Assembly: GCF_032397745.1 (NCBI RefSeq)
Contig: NZ_CP135921.1
Coordinates: 6,870,501 to 6,934,500 of the forward strand
Reading direction: 5' to 3'
Origin: Bradyrhizobium prioriisuperbiae
Lineage (GTDB): Bacteria; Pseudomonadota; Alphaproteobacteria; Rhizobiales; Xanthobacteraceae
Length of the DNA stretch: 64,000 nt
Part shown: in pieces, positions 51,888-61,755 of the stretch
Position numbering within the stretch: position 1 is the stretch's first letter
Layout of the letters: each line of letters opens with the position of its first letter
Made by a program: the position numbers and the translations under genes
The notes under the pieces: generated by a model
Databases searched by the model: none
Told to the model about the DNA's origin: nothing
Seen by the model: only the letters and a program-made list of their open reading frames with translations

Positions 51888-52691
51888 TTACTTCGCCGCC
51901 GGATTGGGGGCCGGTGTCGCGCCCTGCGGCTGCGCCGCCTCGAGCTTCTGGCGCGCCTCATTGGCCCGCTTCTGCAGCTCTTCCTGCAGCTTCTTCTGGT
52001 TTTCCTCGAACACCTTCGGATCGGTGGGCGGACCGTCGAAGGCCTTGGCGAATTCCGCCAGCGGCAGCGGCAGCGTCAGCGGCGCGCCGTTGGAATTGAT
52101 CGCCTGCACGATCAGCTGCTGGCCCTTCTTCAGGTTGGCGATCATCTCAGGCGTCGCTTCGTAGTCGGACATGCAGCCGTTCTGGAAGCAGATCACGTAC
52201 GGGCTCTGCGCCGGGGTGTTGTTGTCGATGATCACCCGGGTGCCGTGGACCAGCTGCATGCCGAGCGGCAGCGTAACGCGCAAAATCTTCTTCGGCTCGC
52301 CTTCCGGCTCGATGATCACGGCGGCGACCACCGGCTGGCCGGATTCGATGCGGCCGTCCTTGCCGGTGAAGCAGATCTGCTTGGCGTTGGCATCCTGGCC
52401 CTTGAGGCAGAACTTGGTCCAGGGTGCATAGATCAGCTGGACCTGCTGTTCGGCGGGCTGCTGCGGCGCCGCCGGCGCGGCGGGTGCCTGGGCGGCCGGA
52501 GCCGGAGCTGGCGCGGCCTTCGGAGCCGCCTTGGGCGCAGCCTTCGGGGCCGGAGCCTTGGGGGCGGCTGCCGGGGGAGCAGCCGGCTGCTGAGCAAAGG
52601 CGGCGGTTGAAACGGTCAATGTCGCGGCAGCCAGCGCCGCCAAAACCCGCCCGCGCGGCAGCGCCGGCACGGCCAAGAGACGAAAATTCAT
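51888..52691 (-). CDS. invasion-associated locus B (IalB) family protein
   Basis: 267 residues: a signal peptide (residues 1-33; ALAAATLTVSTAAFAQQ), an Ala/Pro/Lys-rich low-complexity linker (about 34-83) and an IalB domain (about 90-220) with conserved Cys pairs (KFCLKGQ...KQICFTG; VICFQNGCMSDYEA). A charged helical tail with EENQKKLQEELQKRANEARQ follows. IalB proteins are periplasmic or outer-surface factors, first linked to erythrocyte invasion in Bartonella and common in rhizobia. AGAAAGGG lies 9 nt before the ATG. Confidence 0.88.
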   Translation of the reverse strand: MNFRLLAVPALPRGRVLAALAAATLTVSTAAFAQQPAAPPAAAPKAPAPKAAPKAAPKAAPAPAPAAQAPAAPAAPQQPAEQQVQLIYAPWTKFCLKGQDANAKQICFTGKDGRIESGQPVVAAVIIEPEGEPKKILRVTLPLGMQLVHGTRVIIDNNTPAQSPYVICFQNGCMSDYEATPEMIANLKKGQQLIVQAINSNGAPLTLPLPLAEFAKAFDGPPTDPKVFEENQKKLQEELQKRANEARQKLEAAQPQGATPAPNPAAK

Positions 52692-52939
52692 TGCGGAAGA
52701 CCCTTTCTGAACCGTGGGATTGAACCCGCTGACGCCAGCGTACATCCCCCACAATCGGCGGCTGTCTCGGAGGCAAATAAGGCAGTAGCGTGACCGGGCG
52801 TATGGCCCGTCATCGATCGCACGCCTTCATACATCCATCGCCGAAAAGATCAATGCCAACGGCACCTTTTGCCGAGATCATAACGTGGTCACCGGTCCTC
52901 CATGATAGAGAATGGGACGTGCCAAAGGCCGAATCACGG

Positions 52940-54805
52940 ATGGGTTTCGTAAACACGTCACGGGCCGGACTGCACCCCGTCCGGAGCTGCCTGGTCGCCG
53001 TGCTCGCGGCCCTGCTCGGGTGGTGCCCGGCAGGGCTTTTTTGCAGTGCGACGGCCCGCGCTGATCCCATCCCGCATCATGGCATCGCCATGCATGGCGC
53101 GCCGGCTCTGCCACAGGACTTTGCGCACATGCCCTACGCCAACCCGGACGCCCCCAAGGGCGGTCGGCTAACGTTCGGCATCCTCGGCACCTTCGACAGC
53201 CTCAACCCGATGATCGTAAAGGGTTTGGCGGTGCAGCAGATCCGCGGTTACGTGATCGAAAGCCTGCTCACCCGCGGCCAGAACGAAGCGTTTACGCTCT
53301 ATGGCCTGTTGGCCGAAAGCGTCGAGACCGACGATAACCGCAGCTATGTCACGTTTCGCCTGAATCCGAAGGCGCGGTTTTCCGACGGTCGGCCGGTCCT
53401 GGCAGAGGACGTGCTGTTTTCCTGGGCACTGTTGCGCGACAAAGGCCGGCCGAATCATCGGCTGTACTATGCCAAGGTCGCGAAGGCCGAGGCTCCTGAT
53501 CCGCGCACCGTGCGGTTCACGTTCACTGACGCCAACGACCGGGAGTTGCCGCTGATCCTCGGCCTGATGCCGGTGCTGGCGAAGCACGCCATCGATCCGG
53601 CGACATTCGAGGACACCTCCCTCGCCCCGCCGATCGGCTCCGGACCCTATCAGGTCTCTGAGGTCAAGGCAGGCACCCGCGTCATCCTGACCCGCAGTCC
53701 GGACTACTGGGGCCGCGACCTGCCGGCGAACCGCGGCCTCTGGAATTTCGACGAGGTCCGCCTCGACTACTATCGCGAGGTCAACGGCGCGTTCGAGGCG
53801 TTCAAGCGCGGCCTGTACGACTTCAGGGTCGAACACGAACCGCTGCGCTGGCACGAGGGCTACGACTTTCCCGCCGCGCGCCGCGGCGAGGTGATTCGCA
53901 CCGAAATTCGCACCGGCCTGCCCCAACCCTCCGAATATCTCGTGTTCAACACACGGCGACCGCTGTTCGCCGACATCCGGGTCCGCGAGGCCTTGACCCT
54001 GCTGTTCGATTTCGAATGGATCAACCGCAACTACTTCTTCGGGCTCTATACCCGCGTCGGCGGATTCTTCGCCGGCTCGGAATTGTCGGCGTATCGGCGG
54101 CCGGCCGATGAGCGTGAACAGGCCCTGCTGAAGCCATATCCACCCGCTCTGCAGCCGGCCATCGTCGATGGCAGTTGGCGCCTGCCCGTCACTGACGGCA
54201 GCGGGCGTGATCGCGACACGCTGGGCGCCGCGCTGAAACTTTTGTCGGACGCCGGCTACGATCTCGAGGGCACCACACTGCGCAATCGCAAGTCCAAGGC
54301 CGCGTTCGGCTTCGAACTGCTGGTCACCACCCGCGACCAGGAGCGGATCGCGCTGGCCTTCGCGCGCGATGCCAGGCGTGCCGGAATCGCCGTTTCGGTG
54401 CGCGTGGTCGACGCGGTGCAGTTCGACCAGCGCAAGCTCGCCTATGACTTCGACATGATCCAGAACCGCTGGGACCAGTCGCTGTCGCCCGGCAATGAAC
54501 AGAACTTCTATTGGAGCAGCGCCGCCGCCGATACCAACGGCACCCGCAATTATATGGGAGCCAAAGAGCCGGCGATCGATGCGATGATCGCGGCCATGCT
54601 GGAGGCTCGCACCCACCCGGACCTCGTGTCCGCCGTCCGCGCGCTCGACCGGTTGCTGATGTCCGGCTTCTACGCGATCCCGCTCTACAACGTCGAGAAG
54701 CAATGGATCGCCCGATGGAATCGGATACAACAGCCGCAGACCAATGCATTGAGCGGATACCTGCCTGAAACGTGGTGGCAGCGGCCGACCGCAAGCGGAC
54801 CATGA
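52940..54805 (+). CDS. peptide/microcin-type ABC substrate-binding protein (SBP family 5, YejA-like)
   Basis: About 621 residues with a signal peptide (VRSCLVAVLAALLGWCPAGL) and the YejA/microcin C-type opening HGAPALPQDFAHMPYANPDA followed by PKGGRLTFG. Later motifs: FDSLNPMIVKG, VLFSWALLRDK, PPIGSGPYQV and QNRWDQSLSPGNEQNFYWSS. Binds oligopeptides in the periplasm for an ABC importer; no permease or ATPase genes are adjacent. Start 52940 chosen for the signal peptide; an in-frame upstream frame to 52790 is unlikely. Confidence 0.85.
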   Translation: MGFVNTSRAGLHPVRSCLVAVLAALLGWCPAGLFCSATARADPIPHHGIAMHGAPALPQDFAHMPYANPDAPKGGRLTFGILGTFDSLNPMIVKGLAVQQIRGYVIESLLTRGQNEAFTLYGLLAESVETDDNRSYVTFRLNPKARFSDGRPVLAEDVLFSWALLRDKGRPNHRLYYAKVAKAEAPDPRTVRFTFTDANDRELPLILGLMPVLAKHAIDPATFEDTSLAPPIGSGPYQVSEVKAGTRVILTRSPDYWGRDLPANRGLWNFDEVRLDYYREVNGAFEAFKRGLYDFRVEHEPLRWHEGYDFPAARRGEVIRTEIRTGLPQPSEYLVFNTRRPLFADIRVREALTLLFDFEWINRNYFFGLYTRVGGFFAGSELSAYRRPADEREQALLKPYPPALQPAIVDGSWRLPVTDGSGRDRDTLGAALKLLSDAGYDLEGTTLRNRKSKAAFGFELLVTTRDQERIALAFARDARRAGIAVSVRVVDAVQFDQRKLAYDFDMIQNRWDQSLSPGNEQNFYWSSAAADTNGTRNYMGAKEPAIDAMIAAMLEARTHPDLVSAVRALDRLLMSGFYAIPLYNVEKQWIARWNRIQQPQTNALSGYLPETWWQRPTASGP

Positions 54806-54841
54806 TCCAACCGAGCCAAACTCACCCAGGGGCAAGCCAAG

Positions 54842-56395
54842 GTGTCAGACCGGATCGATACCCAAACCCTGAGCAAGCCCGCACCATCTGGCGCGACCCC
54901 GGCAAGCCCGTCGCCATCCATCGATGATATCTTCCGCCGGCTTGTCGCCCGCCATCCCGGTTTTCCGGCTCTGATCGATCCGCCGGACAAGCGGCGTATC
55001 ACCGGCGAAGCGCCCTCCGGGCTGACCTATGCCGAAGCAGATGCCGCGGTGTCCGCGCTGGCCGCCCAATTTGTTGCTGCCGGACTTCCGGCCTCTTCCG
55101 TGATCGCCATCCAGTTGCCGAATACCGTCGAGTTCATGCTGACGGTGCTCGCAGCACTGCGTGCCGGTCTCGTCGTTGCGTTGGTGCCCCAGCTCTGGCG
55201 GCAGGCTGAACTCTCGTCGGCGCTCAACCGCACCGGCGCGCGCGCCATTGTCACGACGGGCACGATCGACGGCGTCAACCACGCCGACCTGGCGATGAAC
55301 GCGGCGGTCGAGGCGTTTTCGATCCGCCATGTGTTCGGCTTTGGCAGCAATCTTCCCGAGGGAATGACCCCACTGGATATCTCGAGCGCGCCCTCGAGCC
55401 CTCTCCCGCACTTTCCAGCGCAGGATGCGCGGCGCGTGGCTGCGATTTCGTTCGACGTCACACCGGATGGCCCGCGCGCGATCCCGCGAACCCAGCTCAA
55501 TCTGATCGCCGGCGGCCTCGCGATCTTCCTGGAGAGTGGCATCGACCAGGGGCCGATGATCCTTTCGGCGATGCAGCCGTCGTCGTTTGCCGGCCTGAGC
55601 GCATCGCTTGTCGCCTGGCTACTGAGCGGCGGTACGCTTGCGCTGCATCATCCGTTCGATCCCGAGTTGCTGGAGCAGCAACTGACCGACGAATCCTGCG
55701 CGGTCCTGGTGGTGCCTGGTCCTCTCGCCATGCGACTCCGCGAGAGCGGCTTGCTCCATCGCGTATCCTCTCTCCGTCACGTCGTCGGCCTCTGGCGCGC
55801 CCCGGAGCAGATCGCCGCCAGCCCGGAGTGGAGCATCGACAAGGTCCGGTTGACCGATGTCTACCTGTTCGGCGAAATCGGGCTGTTCGGAGCCCGCCGC
55901 GGCAGCGACGGTAACCCCACGCCAATCCAGCCCGGCCCGCGCGGCGCCCCGCAGGGCATCTCCGGCTCCTCCGTCGCCTGCGACGTCATCCTGACGCCGC
56001 ACGGCACGCTCGCGCTGCGCGGCCCAATGGTACCCGTAGTAGCCTACAAGGCGTTGGTGAATTCCACTGCAGCACACGCGCCCTCCGCCATGCCCGACCA
56101 CGTCGATACTGGGTATGCAGCACGCCGCGATCGGACCAGCGGCGCGACCTGCATTACCGCGCCACCATCGGGAATCATGGCTGTCGGTGGCTACAGATTC
56201 CTCGCCAGCGACTTGCAGGAATGGGCGAAGAGATTGGCGCAAGGCGCGATGCTGACTGCACTTCCCGACCGGCTCTGCGGCTATCGTCTGGCCGGGCGCG
56301 CGAGCGACAATGCCCGTGCGCGGGACGCATTGACGATCCTCGGCCTGAATCCGCTGATGGTCGAAGCATTTCGTGACCGGACTCCAGCCGCCTGA
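54842..56395 (+). CDS. degenerate ANL-family (AMP-ligase-like) protein
   Basis: 517 residues with the overall layout of acyl-CoA synthetases: LTYAEADAAVSALAAQFVAA near residue 60 and a C-terminal ALRGPMVPVVAYKAL and GIMAVGGYRFLASDLQEW. The ATP-binding P-loop TSGTTGxPKG is replaced by SFDVTPDGPRAIPR, and the catalytic C-terminal Lys is not visible. It is therefore probably not an active ligase but may bind an acyl substrate or partner. GTG start 54842; 36 nt after the binding-protein gene, perhaps in one transcript. Confidence 0.7.
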   Translation: MSDRIDTQTLSKPAPSGATPASPSPSIDDIFRRLVARHPGFPALIDPPDKRRITGEAPSGLTYAEADAAVSALAAQFVAAGLPASSVIAIQLPNTVEFMLTVLAALRAGLVVALVPQLWRQAELSSALNRTGARAIVTTGTIDGVNHADLAMNAAVEAFSIRHVFGFGSNLPEGMTPLDISSAPSSPLPHFPAQDARRVAAISFDVTPDGPRAIPRTQLNLIAGGLAIFLESGIDQGPMILSAMQPSSFAGLSASLVAWLLSGGTLALHHPFDPELLEQQLTDESCAVLVVPGPLAMRLRESGLLHRVSSLRHVVGLWRAPEQIAASPEWSIDKVRLTDVYLFGEIGLFGARRGSDGNPTPIQPGPRGAPQGISGSSVACDVILTPHGTLALRGPMVPVVAYKALVNSTAAHAPSAMPDHVDTGYAARRDRTSGATCITAPPSGIMAVGGYRFLASDLQEWAKRLAQGAMLTALPDRLCGYRLAGRASDNARARDALTILGLNPLMVEAFRDRTPAA

Positions 56396-56528
56396 TCAAA
56401 GCAGGCTGTTCAAACTTCGCACCGGGTGTTGACTCGCCATTAAGGGCGTTCGGCTAGCGTTATCTCGTCTACGCATCGGCAATTCTGGTGCGGCCACAGA
56501 CAGTGCGAGCCATTTTCAGCCCCGTTTG

Positions 56529-57773
56529 ATGATGTCCCAGCAAGCCCCTGTTCTCTGCATTTCCGACGGCGCAAATGCCTGGTCCAAAGCCCTCTCCGGG
56601 GTTGGGTCGTTTCCGCTGGTCGACACCGCCTGGAAGAATGCCGCCCGGGCCATCGATCGGTTGCAGCCGGCGGCCGTTCTTGTCGCGGACGCCGATGCCG
56701 CAGACGAGCGGCTCGGCGAGATCGCGGCCCAGGTCGCCGACATCCAGCCTTACATTCCCCTGATCGCGATCAATCTGAAAACTCAGGGACAAGCGTCGAA
56801 CGCCATTTCGTTTTCTGCCGCCGACGGCAATCTGGTCCGACTGGAAGCGCGGCTGACTGCGGCCTTGCGGGTGCGCACCTTACACGCCACGGTGCTGCGC
56901 AGAATTATTGATACCGCATCCATGCAGCAGCAATTGCCCAACACTGATCCGCTCGACGACGCAACGGTGCTGCTGATCGGTCGAGGCGCATCCTATCCCA
57001 CGCTGTCGATCGCGCTCGGCGAGCGGATGGGCGTGGTCGGCGCGCTGAGTATCGAAGCTGCGGCCAAACACCTGAACACCCGAGATCTCGACGGCGTGGT
57101 CATCGGCGAAGGTTTCAGTCATCGCGTGATCGATGCATTTCTTACAGTGCTATCGGAAGATTCACGCTTCCGCGACCTGCCCGCCATTCTCACCGGGTCG
57201 GCCGCCGCGTTCGTTTCCGTGCAGAGCCTGCCCAATCTCGAAATCGTGTCGGGCCAGGCCGAGGATGTCGCCAGCAGCGCCATTCCTCTCATTCGCCAGC
57301 ACGCTTTCGCGGCCCGCCTGACCCGAGCGCTGAAATCGCTCGACGCCGGAGGCCTGCTCGATACACGCACTGGGCTAATGACCTCGACCGCCTTCGACCG
57401 GGATTTCGCCCTGGCCATCGAGGACGCCCAGAAGCGTGGCGGAGGCTTGTCGGCGGCTCGCTTTATGTTCGGCAGCATCCCGGATCGTATCCGCTACGAT
57501 GCAGCTCGCATCCTCAGCCGGCTGATGCGCCGCATGGATTTCGCTGCGCTGCAGGACGATGGTTCAATCGTCGTGGCATTTGCGGAAACCGACCTGCGCA
57601 CCGCGCACATGATCGCACGCCGACTGGCCAGTGTCCTGCGCCACACCATGCACAGCCTCGCGCGCGAGAAACGTATCGATCCGCATGTCACGCTGGTGAC
57701 GCTGCTTCCAAAGGATTCGGCGGTGACACTGTTCGATCGCCTGTATGGCGAAAGCCAGCGCGCGGCGTCCTGA
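56529..57773 (+). CDS. receiver-like/degenerate GGDEF-family protein
   Basis: About 414 residues, soluble. Two alpha/beta segments resemble receiver-type folds (residues about 8-120; AAVLVADADAADERLGEIAA, and about 140-255; ATVLLIGRGASYPTLSIAL). The last 150 residues have a GGDEF-type start (LLDTRTGLMTSTAFDRDFAL) but no GG(D/E)EF signature and no receiver Asp in an obvious place. Likely a signalling scaffold or degenerate cyclase. ATG 56529 used; a TTG just ahead is possible. Independent gene between the ligase-like gene and convergent mfd. Confidence 0.65.
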   Translation: MMSQQAPVLCISDGANAWSKALSGVGSFPLVDTAWKNAARAIDRLQPAAVLVADADAADERLGEIAAQVADIQPYIPLIAINLKTQGQASNAISFSAADGNLVRLEARLTAALRVRTLHATVLRRIIDTASMQQQLPNTDPLDDATVLLIGRGASYPTLSIALGERMGVVGALSIEAAAKHLNTRDLDGVVIGEGFSHRVIDAFLTVLSEDSRFRDLPAILTGSAAAFVSVQSLPNLEIVSGQAEDVASSAIPLIRQHAFAARLTRALKSLDAGGLLDTRTGLMTSTAFDRDFALAIEDAQKRGGGLSAARFMFGSIPDRIRYDAARILSRLMRRMDFAALQDDGSIVVAFAETDLRTAHMIARRLASVLRHTMHSLAREKRIDPHVTLVTLLPKDSAVTLFDRLYGESQRAAS

Positions 57774-57783
57774 CGGCGCTCTT

Positions 57784-60700
57784 TCAGGCCGCTTTCTTCG
57801 CCTCCGCCAGCGCCGCAAGCTGCTGCAGGATGATGGTGGTTCCTTCGACCCGCTCGTCCGGTGTCTCCCAATCCTGCAAGAACACCACTTTCATGTCGGG
57901 GCGCACCTTGGCGGCCGCGCCATGAGTGCGGATGAAGGCGACCAGCCGATCCGGCTGGGCAAACGAATTGTCGCGGAACGCGATCACGGCGCCCTTCGGA
58001 CCGGCATCGACCTTCTCGATATTGGCGCGGCGGCAATAGGCCTTGATGGCGACCACCTTGAACAGATGGCGCACTTCGTCGGGCAACGGTCCGAAGCGAT
58101 CGCGCAGCTCGGCGCCGAAATCGGCGATCTCGTCCTCGGTATCGAGATCCGCCAGCCGGCGGTACAGCGACAGCCGCACCGACAGGTCCTTCACATAATC
58201 GTCCGGGATCAGCACCGGCATGCCGAGGGTGATCTGCGGCGACCAGCGGTCGGCGACCGGCTCGGTGATGCCGGCCTTCAGGCTGGTGATCGCCTCCTCC
58301 AGCAGCGACTGGTAAAGCTCGAAACCGACCTCCTTGATGTGGCCGGATTGCTCTTCGCCGAGCAGATTGCCGGAGCCTCGGATGTCGAGGTCGTGCGACG
58401 CCAGCTGGAAGCCGGCGCCGAGGTTTTCCAGCGATTGCAGCACCTTCAGCCGGCGCTCGGCCTGCGGCGTGATCTTCTGCTGCGCCGGCAGCGTGAACAA
58501 CGCGTAGGCGCGCAGCTTCGAGCGCCCGACACGTCCGCGCAGCTGATAGAGCTGCGCCAGCCCAAACATGTCGGCGCGATGTACGATCAGGGTATTGGCT
58601 GACGGGATGTCGAGACCGGATTCCACGATCGTCGTCGACAGCAGCACATCGTATTTGCCGTCATAGAACGCCGACATGATGTCTTCGATCACGGTCGGCG
58701 GCATTTGCCCGTGGGCGACCGCGACTTTCATTTCCGGGACATGCTTGTCGAGGAAATCCTTGGCTTCGGCGAGATCGTCGATGCGCGGGCAGACATAGAA
58801 CGCCTGGCCGCCGCGATAACGTTCGCGCAGCAACGCTTCGCGGACCATCAGCGGATCGAACGGCGCCACGAAGGTGCGCACAGCCAGCCGATCGACCGGT
58901 GGCGAGGCGATGATGGAAAGGTCACGGACCCCGGTCAGCGCCAGTTGCAGCGTGCGCGGGATCGGCGTGGCGCTCAACGTGAGCACATGCACCTCGGAGC
59001 GCAGCTGCTTGAGCTTTTCCTTGTGACTGACGCCGAAGTGCTGTTCCTCGTCGACGATCACAAGGCCAAGGTCCTTGAACTTGATGGTCTTGCCGAGCAG
59101 CGCGTGGGTGCCGACCACGATATCGACCGAGCCGTCGGTGAGGCCCTTCTTGACCAGATTGAGGTCTTTGGTGCTGACCAGGCGCGAGGCTTGCGCCACA
59201 TTGACCGGGAAGCCGCGAAACCGTTCGGTGAAGTTCCTGGCGTGCTGGCGCGCCAGCAGCGTGGTCGGCACCACGACCGCTACCTGCCTGCCCTCGAGAG
59301 CAACCGCAAACGCGGCGCGCAGCGCCACTTCAGTCTTGCCGAAGCCGACGTCACCGCAGACCAGCCGGTCCATCGGACGGCCGATCTCGAGATCGTGCAG
59401 CGTCGACTGGATCGCGGTGAGCTGGTCCTCGGTTTCCTCATAGGGAAAGCGCGCGCAGAACTCGTCGTAGGTGCCCTGCTGGATCGGATATTTTGGCGCT
59501 TCGTGCAGGAAACGCTCGGCGGCGATCTTGATCAAATCGCCGGCGATCTCACGGATACGGTTCTTGAGCTTGGCCTTGCGGTTCTGCCAGCCGCTGCCGC
59601 CGAGACGGTCGAGCTCAACATCGGTCTGCTCCGAGCCGTAGCGCGACAGCAGCTCGATGTTTTCCACCGGCAGAAACAGCTTGGTCTCGTTGGCGTAACG
59701 CAGTTCGAGGCAGTCGTGCGGCGCGCCGGCGACATCCAGAGTCTGCAAGCCGATGAAACGGCCGATGCCGTGTTCGACATGGACCACAAGATCGCCGGTC
59801 GACAGGCTGGTAACCTCAGAGATGAAGTTTTCCAGCTTGCGGCCGGCGCGGCGCGGCCGCACCAGCCGGTCGCCCAAAATATCCTGCTCGGTAATGACGG
59901 CGATGGTGTCGGTTTCGAAACCGGCCTCGAGGCCGACCACGGCCAGCGTGGTCTCGTTGCGCGGGGTCGCTTGCACCGTGCGCCAACTGTTGACACTGGT
60001 CAGATTGAGCAGCTTGTGGTCGCGCAGCATGTTGGTCATGCGCTCGCGCGAGCCCTCGGTCCACAGCGCGACGACCACCTTCTTGCGCGCGGCCTGCAGG
60101 CTGTTGATGTGGGCCACCACGGCTTCGAACACGTTGACCGCCGTGTCAGCCCGTTCCGGCGCGAAATTGCGCCCCTGGCGCAATCCGGCATCGATGACGC
60201 TGTCGCCGTCGTCGGGCACCGCGAACGGCGTGAAGCGCGCCAGCGCCACCTCGCCGAGATACTTGCTCCATTCGCGCTCGGTCAGATACAGCCGGTCCGG
60301 CGGCAGCGGCTTGTAGACGGCGCCTCCGCCGCCGGGATGTTCGAGCACCTCGCGGCGGGCGTCGTAATAGTCGTTGATCTGCTTGATGCGCTCCTGCGCG
60401 GAATCTTCGGCTTGCGGCTCGATGACGACGGGCGAATTGCCGAGATAATCGAACAGCGTGTCCATCCGCTCCTGGAACAGCGGCAGCCAGTGCTCCATGC
60501 CGGGATGCCGACGGCCTTCACTGACCGCTTCGTAAAGCAGATCGTCGCGGGTCGGCGCGCCAAAGGCCGCGACATAACCCATGCGAAAGCGGCGGATGGT
60601 TTCAGTGACCAACTGGAATTCCGACACCGGCACCAGGTCGAGTGCGCGCATGTCCAGCAGCGTGCGCTGGGTTTCCGCATCGAAGGTGCGGATCGATTCC

Positions 60701-61311
60701 AGTGTGTCGCCGAAGAAGTCGAACCGCACCGGCTGGTCGAGGCCGGCGGGAAACAGATCCAGGATGCCGCCGCGCACGGCGTATTCGCCGGATTCGCGCA
60801 CGGTGGACGAGCGGTTGTAGCCGTTGTGTTCAAGCCAGGCGACGATCGATTCCATCGGCACCGCGTGTCCCGGCGCGACCGACAGCGCCTGCGCCGCGAT
60901 CACCTCGCGCGGTGGCACCCGCTGCAGGATGGCATTGACCGTGGTCAGCACGATCAGCGGCTTGTCGCTGCCCTTCAGGCGTGACAGCCGCGCCAGTGTG
61001 GTGACACGTTGCGCGACCACCCCGCCATGGGGCGATACCCGGTCATAGGGCTGGCAGTCCCAGGCCGGGAACTGCATCACGGCCAGATCCGGCGCAAAAA
61101 ACTCCAGTGCGCGGGCAAGCTGCGCCATGCGCGGGCCGTCGCGGCAGACCACGGCGAGACTGACGGCCGGCGGCTTCGGCCGCGCGGCGACGGCGCGCGC
61201 CAGATCGGACGTGATCAGGCCCTCGGCACCCTCAGCCACATTGGCGAGAGTAAGCTGCTTGCCCGCAGCAAGCCGCTCAGCGGGAGAGCGCGACGCAGAC
61301 GGCTTGTTCAT
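57784..61311 (-). CDS. mfd: transcription-repair coupling factor
   Basis: 1175 residues, full Mfd. N-terminal UvrB-homology region, the RNA polymerase-interacting (CarD-like) domain at about 510-570 (DLVVHVEHGIGRFIGLQTLD), the SF2 translocase with Walker [48 protein letters not shown] and the RecG-like TRG region, and a C-terminal D7 domain. It removes stalled RNA polymerase at lesions and recruits UvrA. Start overlaps the sdhE stop by 4 nt. Confidence 0.96.
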   Translation of the reverse strand: MNKPSASRSPAERLAAGKQLTLANVAEGAEGLITSDLARAVAARPKPPAVSLAVVCRDGPRMAQLARALEFFAPDLAVMQFPAWDCQPYDRVSPHGGVVAQRVTTLARLSRLKGSDKPLIVLTTVNAILQRVPPREVIAAQALSVAPGHAVPMESIVAWLEHNGYNRSSTVRESGEYAVRGGILDLFPAGLDQPVRFDFFGDTLESIRTFDAETQRTLLDMRALDLVPVSEFQLVTETIRRFRMGYVAAFGAPTRDDLLYEAVSEGRRHPGMEHWLPLFQERMDTLFDYLGNSPVVIEPQAEDSAQERIKQINDYYDARREVLEHPGGGGAVYKPLPPDRLYLTEREWSKYLGEVALARFTPFAVPDDGDSVIDAGLRQGRNFAPERADTAVNVFEAVVAHINSLQAARKKVVVALWTEGSRERMTNMLRDHKLLNLTSVNSWRTVQATPRNETTLAVVGLEAGFETDTIAVITEQDILGDRLVRPRRAGRKLENFISEVTSLSTGDLVVHVEHGIGRFIGLQTLDVAGAPHDCLELRYANETKLFLPVENIELLSRYGSEQTDVELDRLGGSGWQNRKAKLKNRIREIAGDLIKIAAERFLHEAPKYPIQQGTYDEFCARFPYEETEDQLTAIQSTLHDLEIGRPMDRLVCGDVGFGKTEVALRAAFAVALEGRQVAVVVPTTLLARQHARNFTERFRGFPVNVAQASRLVSTKDLNLVKKGLTDGSVDIVVGTHALLGKTIKFKDLGLVIVDEEQHFGVSHKEKLKQLRSEVHVLTLSATPIPRTLQLALTGVRDLSIIASPPVDRLAVRTFVAPFDPLMVREALLRERYRGGQAFYVCPRIDDLAEAKDFLDKHVPEMKVAVAHGQMPPTVIEDIMSAFYDGKYDVLLSTTIVESGLDIPSANTLIVHRADMFGLAQLYQLRGRVGRSKLRAYALFTLPAQQKITPQAERRLKVLQSLENLGAGFQLASHDLDIRGSGNLLGEEQSGHIKEVGFELYQSLLEEAITSLKAGITEPVADRWSPQITLGMPVLIPDDYVKDLSVRLSLYRRLADLDTEDEIADFGAELRDRFGPLPDEVRHLFKVVAIKAYCRRANIEKVDAGPKGAVIAFRDNSFAQPDRLVAFIRTHGAAAKVRPDMKVVFLQDWETPDERVEGTTIILQQLAALAEAKKAA

Positions 61312-61598
61312 GCGTCGGAGTCCGTGGCACGGAACCCTTTGATGCGCAGGAAAATGCCCCCGGCGAATTCGGCGGGCAGTTCGCCCGCGCCGCTCAACGC
61401 CGCATAGAGGTCAGGATCCGGCAATTCCCCAAGCCGCTCCAGCTCGTCGAGTTCGGCTTCGGACAGGTCGTTGATATGGGCGTCGGCAAAACGACCCAGG
61501 ATCAGGTCCATCTCGCGCGTGCCGCGATGCCAGCAGCGGTACAAGAGCCGCTTGCGGCGGTCCTCAAGGCCGTCGCTTGATCGTGTCGTTCCCGTCAT
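61308..61598 (-). CDS. sdhE: succinate dehydrogenase assembly factor 2 family protein (FAD assembly)
   Basis: 96 residues with the SdhE/SdhAF2 motif R-G-x-x-E-x-D as WHRGTREMDLILG and the following LSEAELDELERLGELPDPDL. Needed for covalent flavinylation of SdhA. Overlaps mfd by 4 nt, an arrangement common in Rhizobiales. Divergent from recG. Confidence 0.92.
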   Translation of the reverse strand: MTGTTRSSDGLEDRRKRLLYRCWHRGTREMDLILGRFADAHINDLSEAELDELERLGELPDPDLYAALSGAGELPAEFAGGIFLRIKGFRATDSDA

Positions 61599-61755
61599 GT
61601 CCCAAGCCCGTCTAACGCCAAAAGCCCGGACGTGCCGGGCGGGTTGATATAGCCTCCGTTCCCGGGGATGTCAGTAACTCTCTTTGCGTTGCATTCAGGC
61701 CATGCAAAAGCGAGCATCCAGGCCCACAACGAAGTTCATCCCGAGTCGATTGTCG

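Noticed and set aside
58705..60984. 759-codon open frame opposite mfd
   Set aside because: Translation is rich in Asp, Arg, Gly and His without domains, as expected of an antisense shadow of a biased gene.
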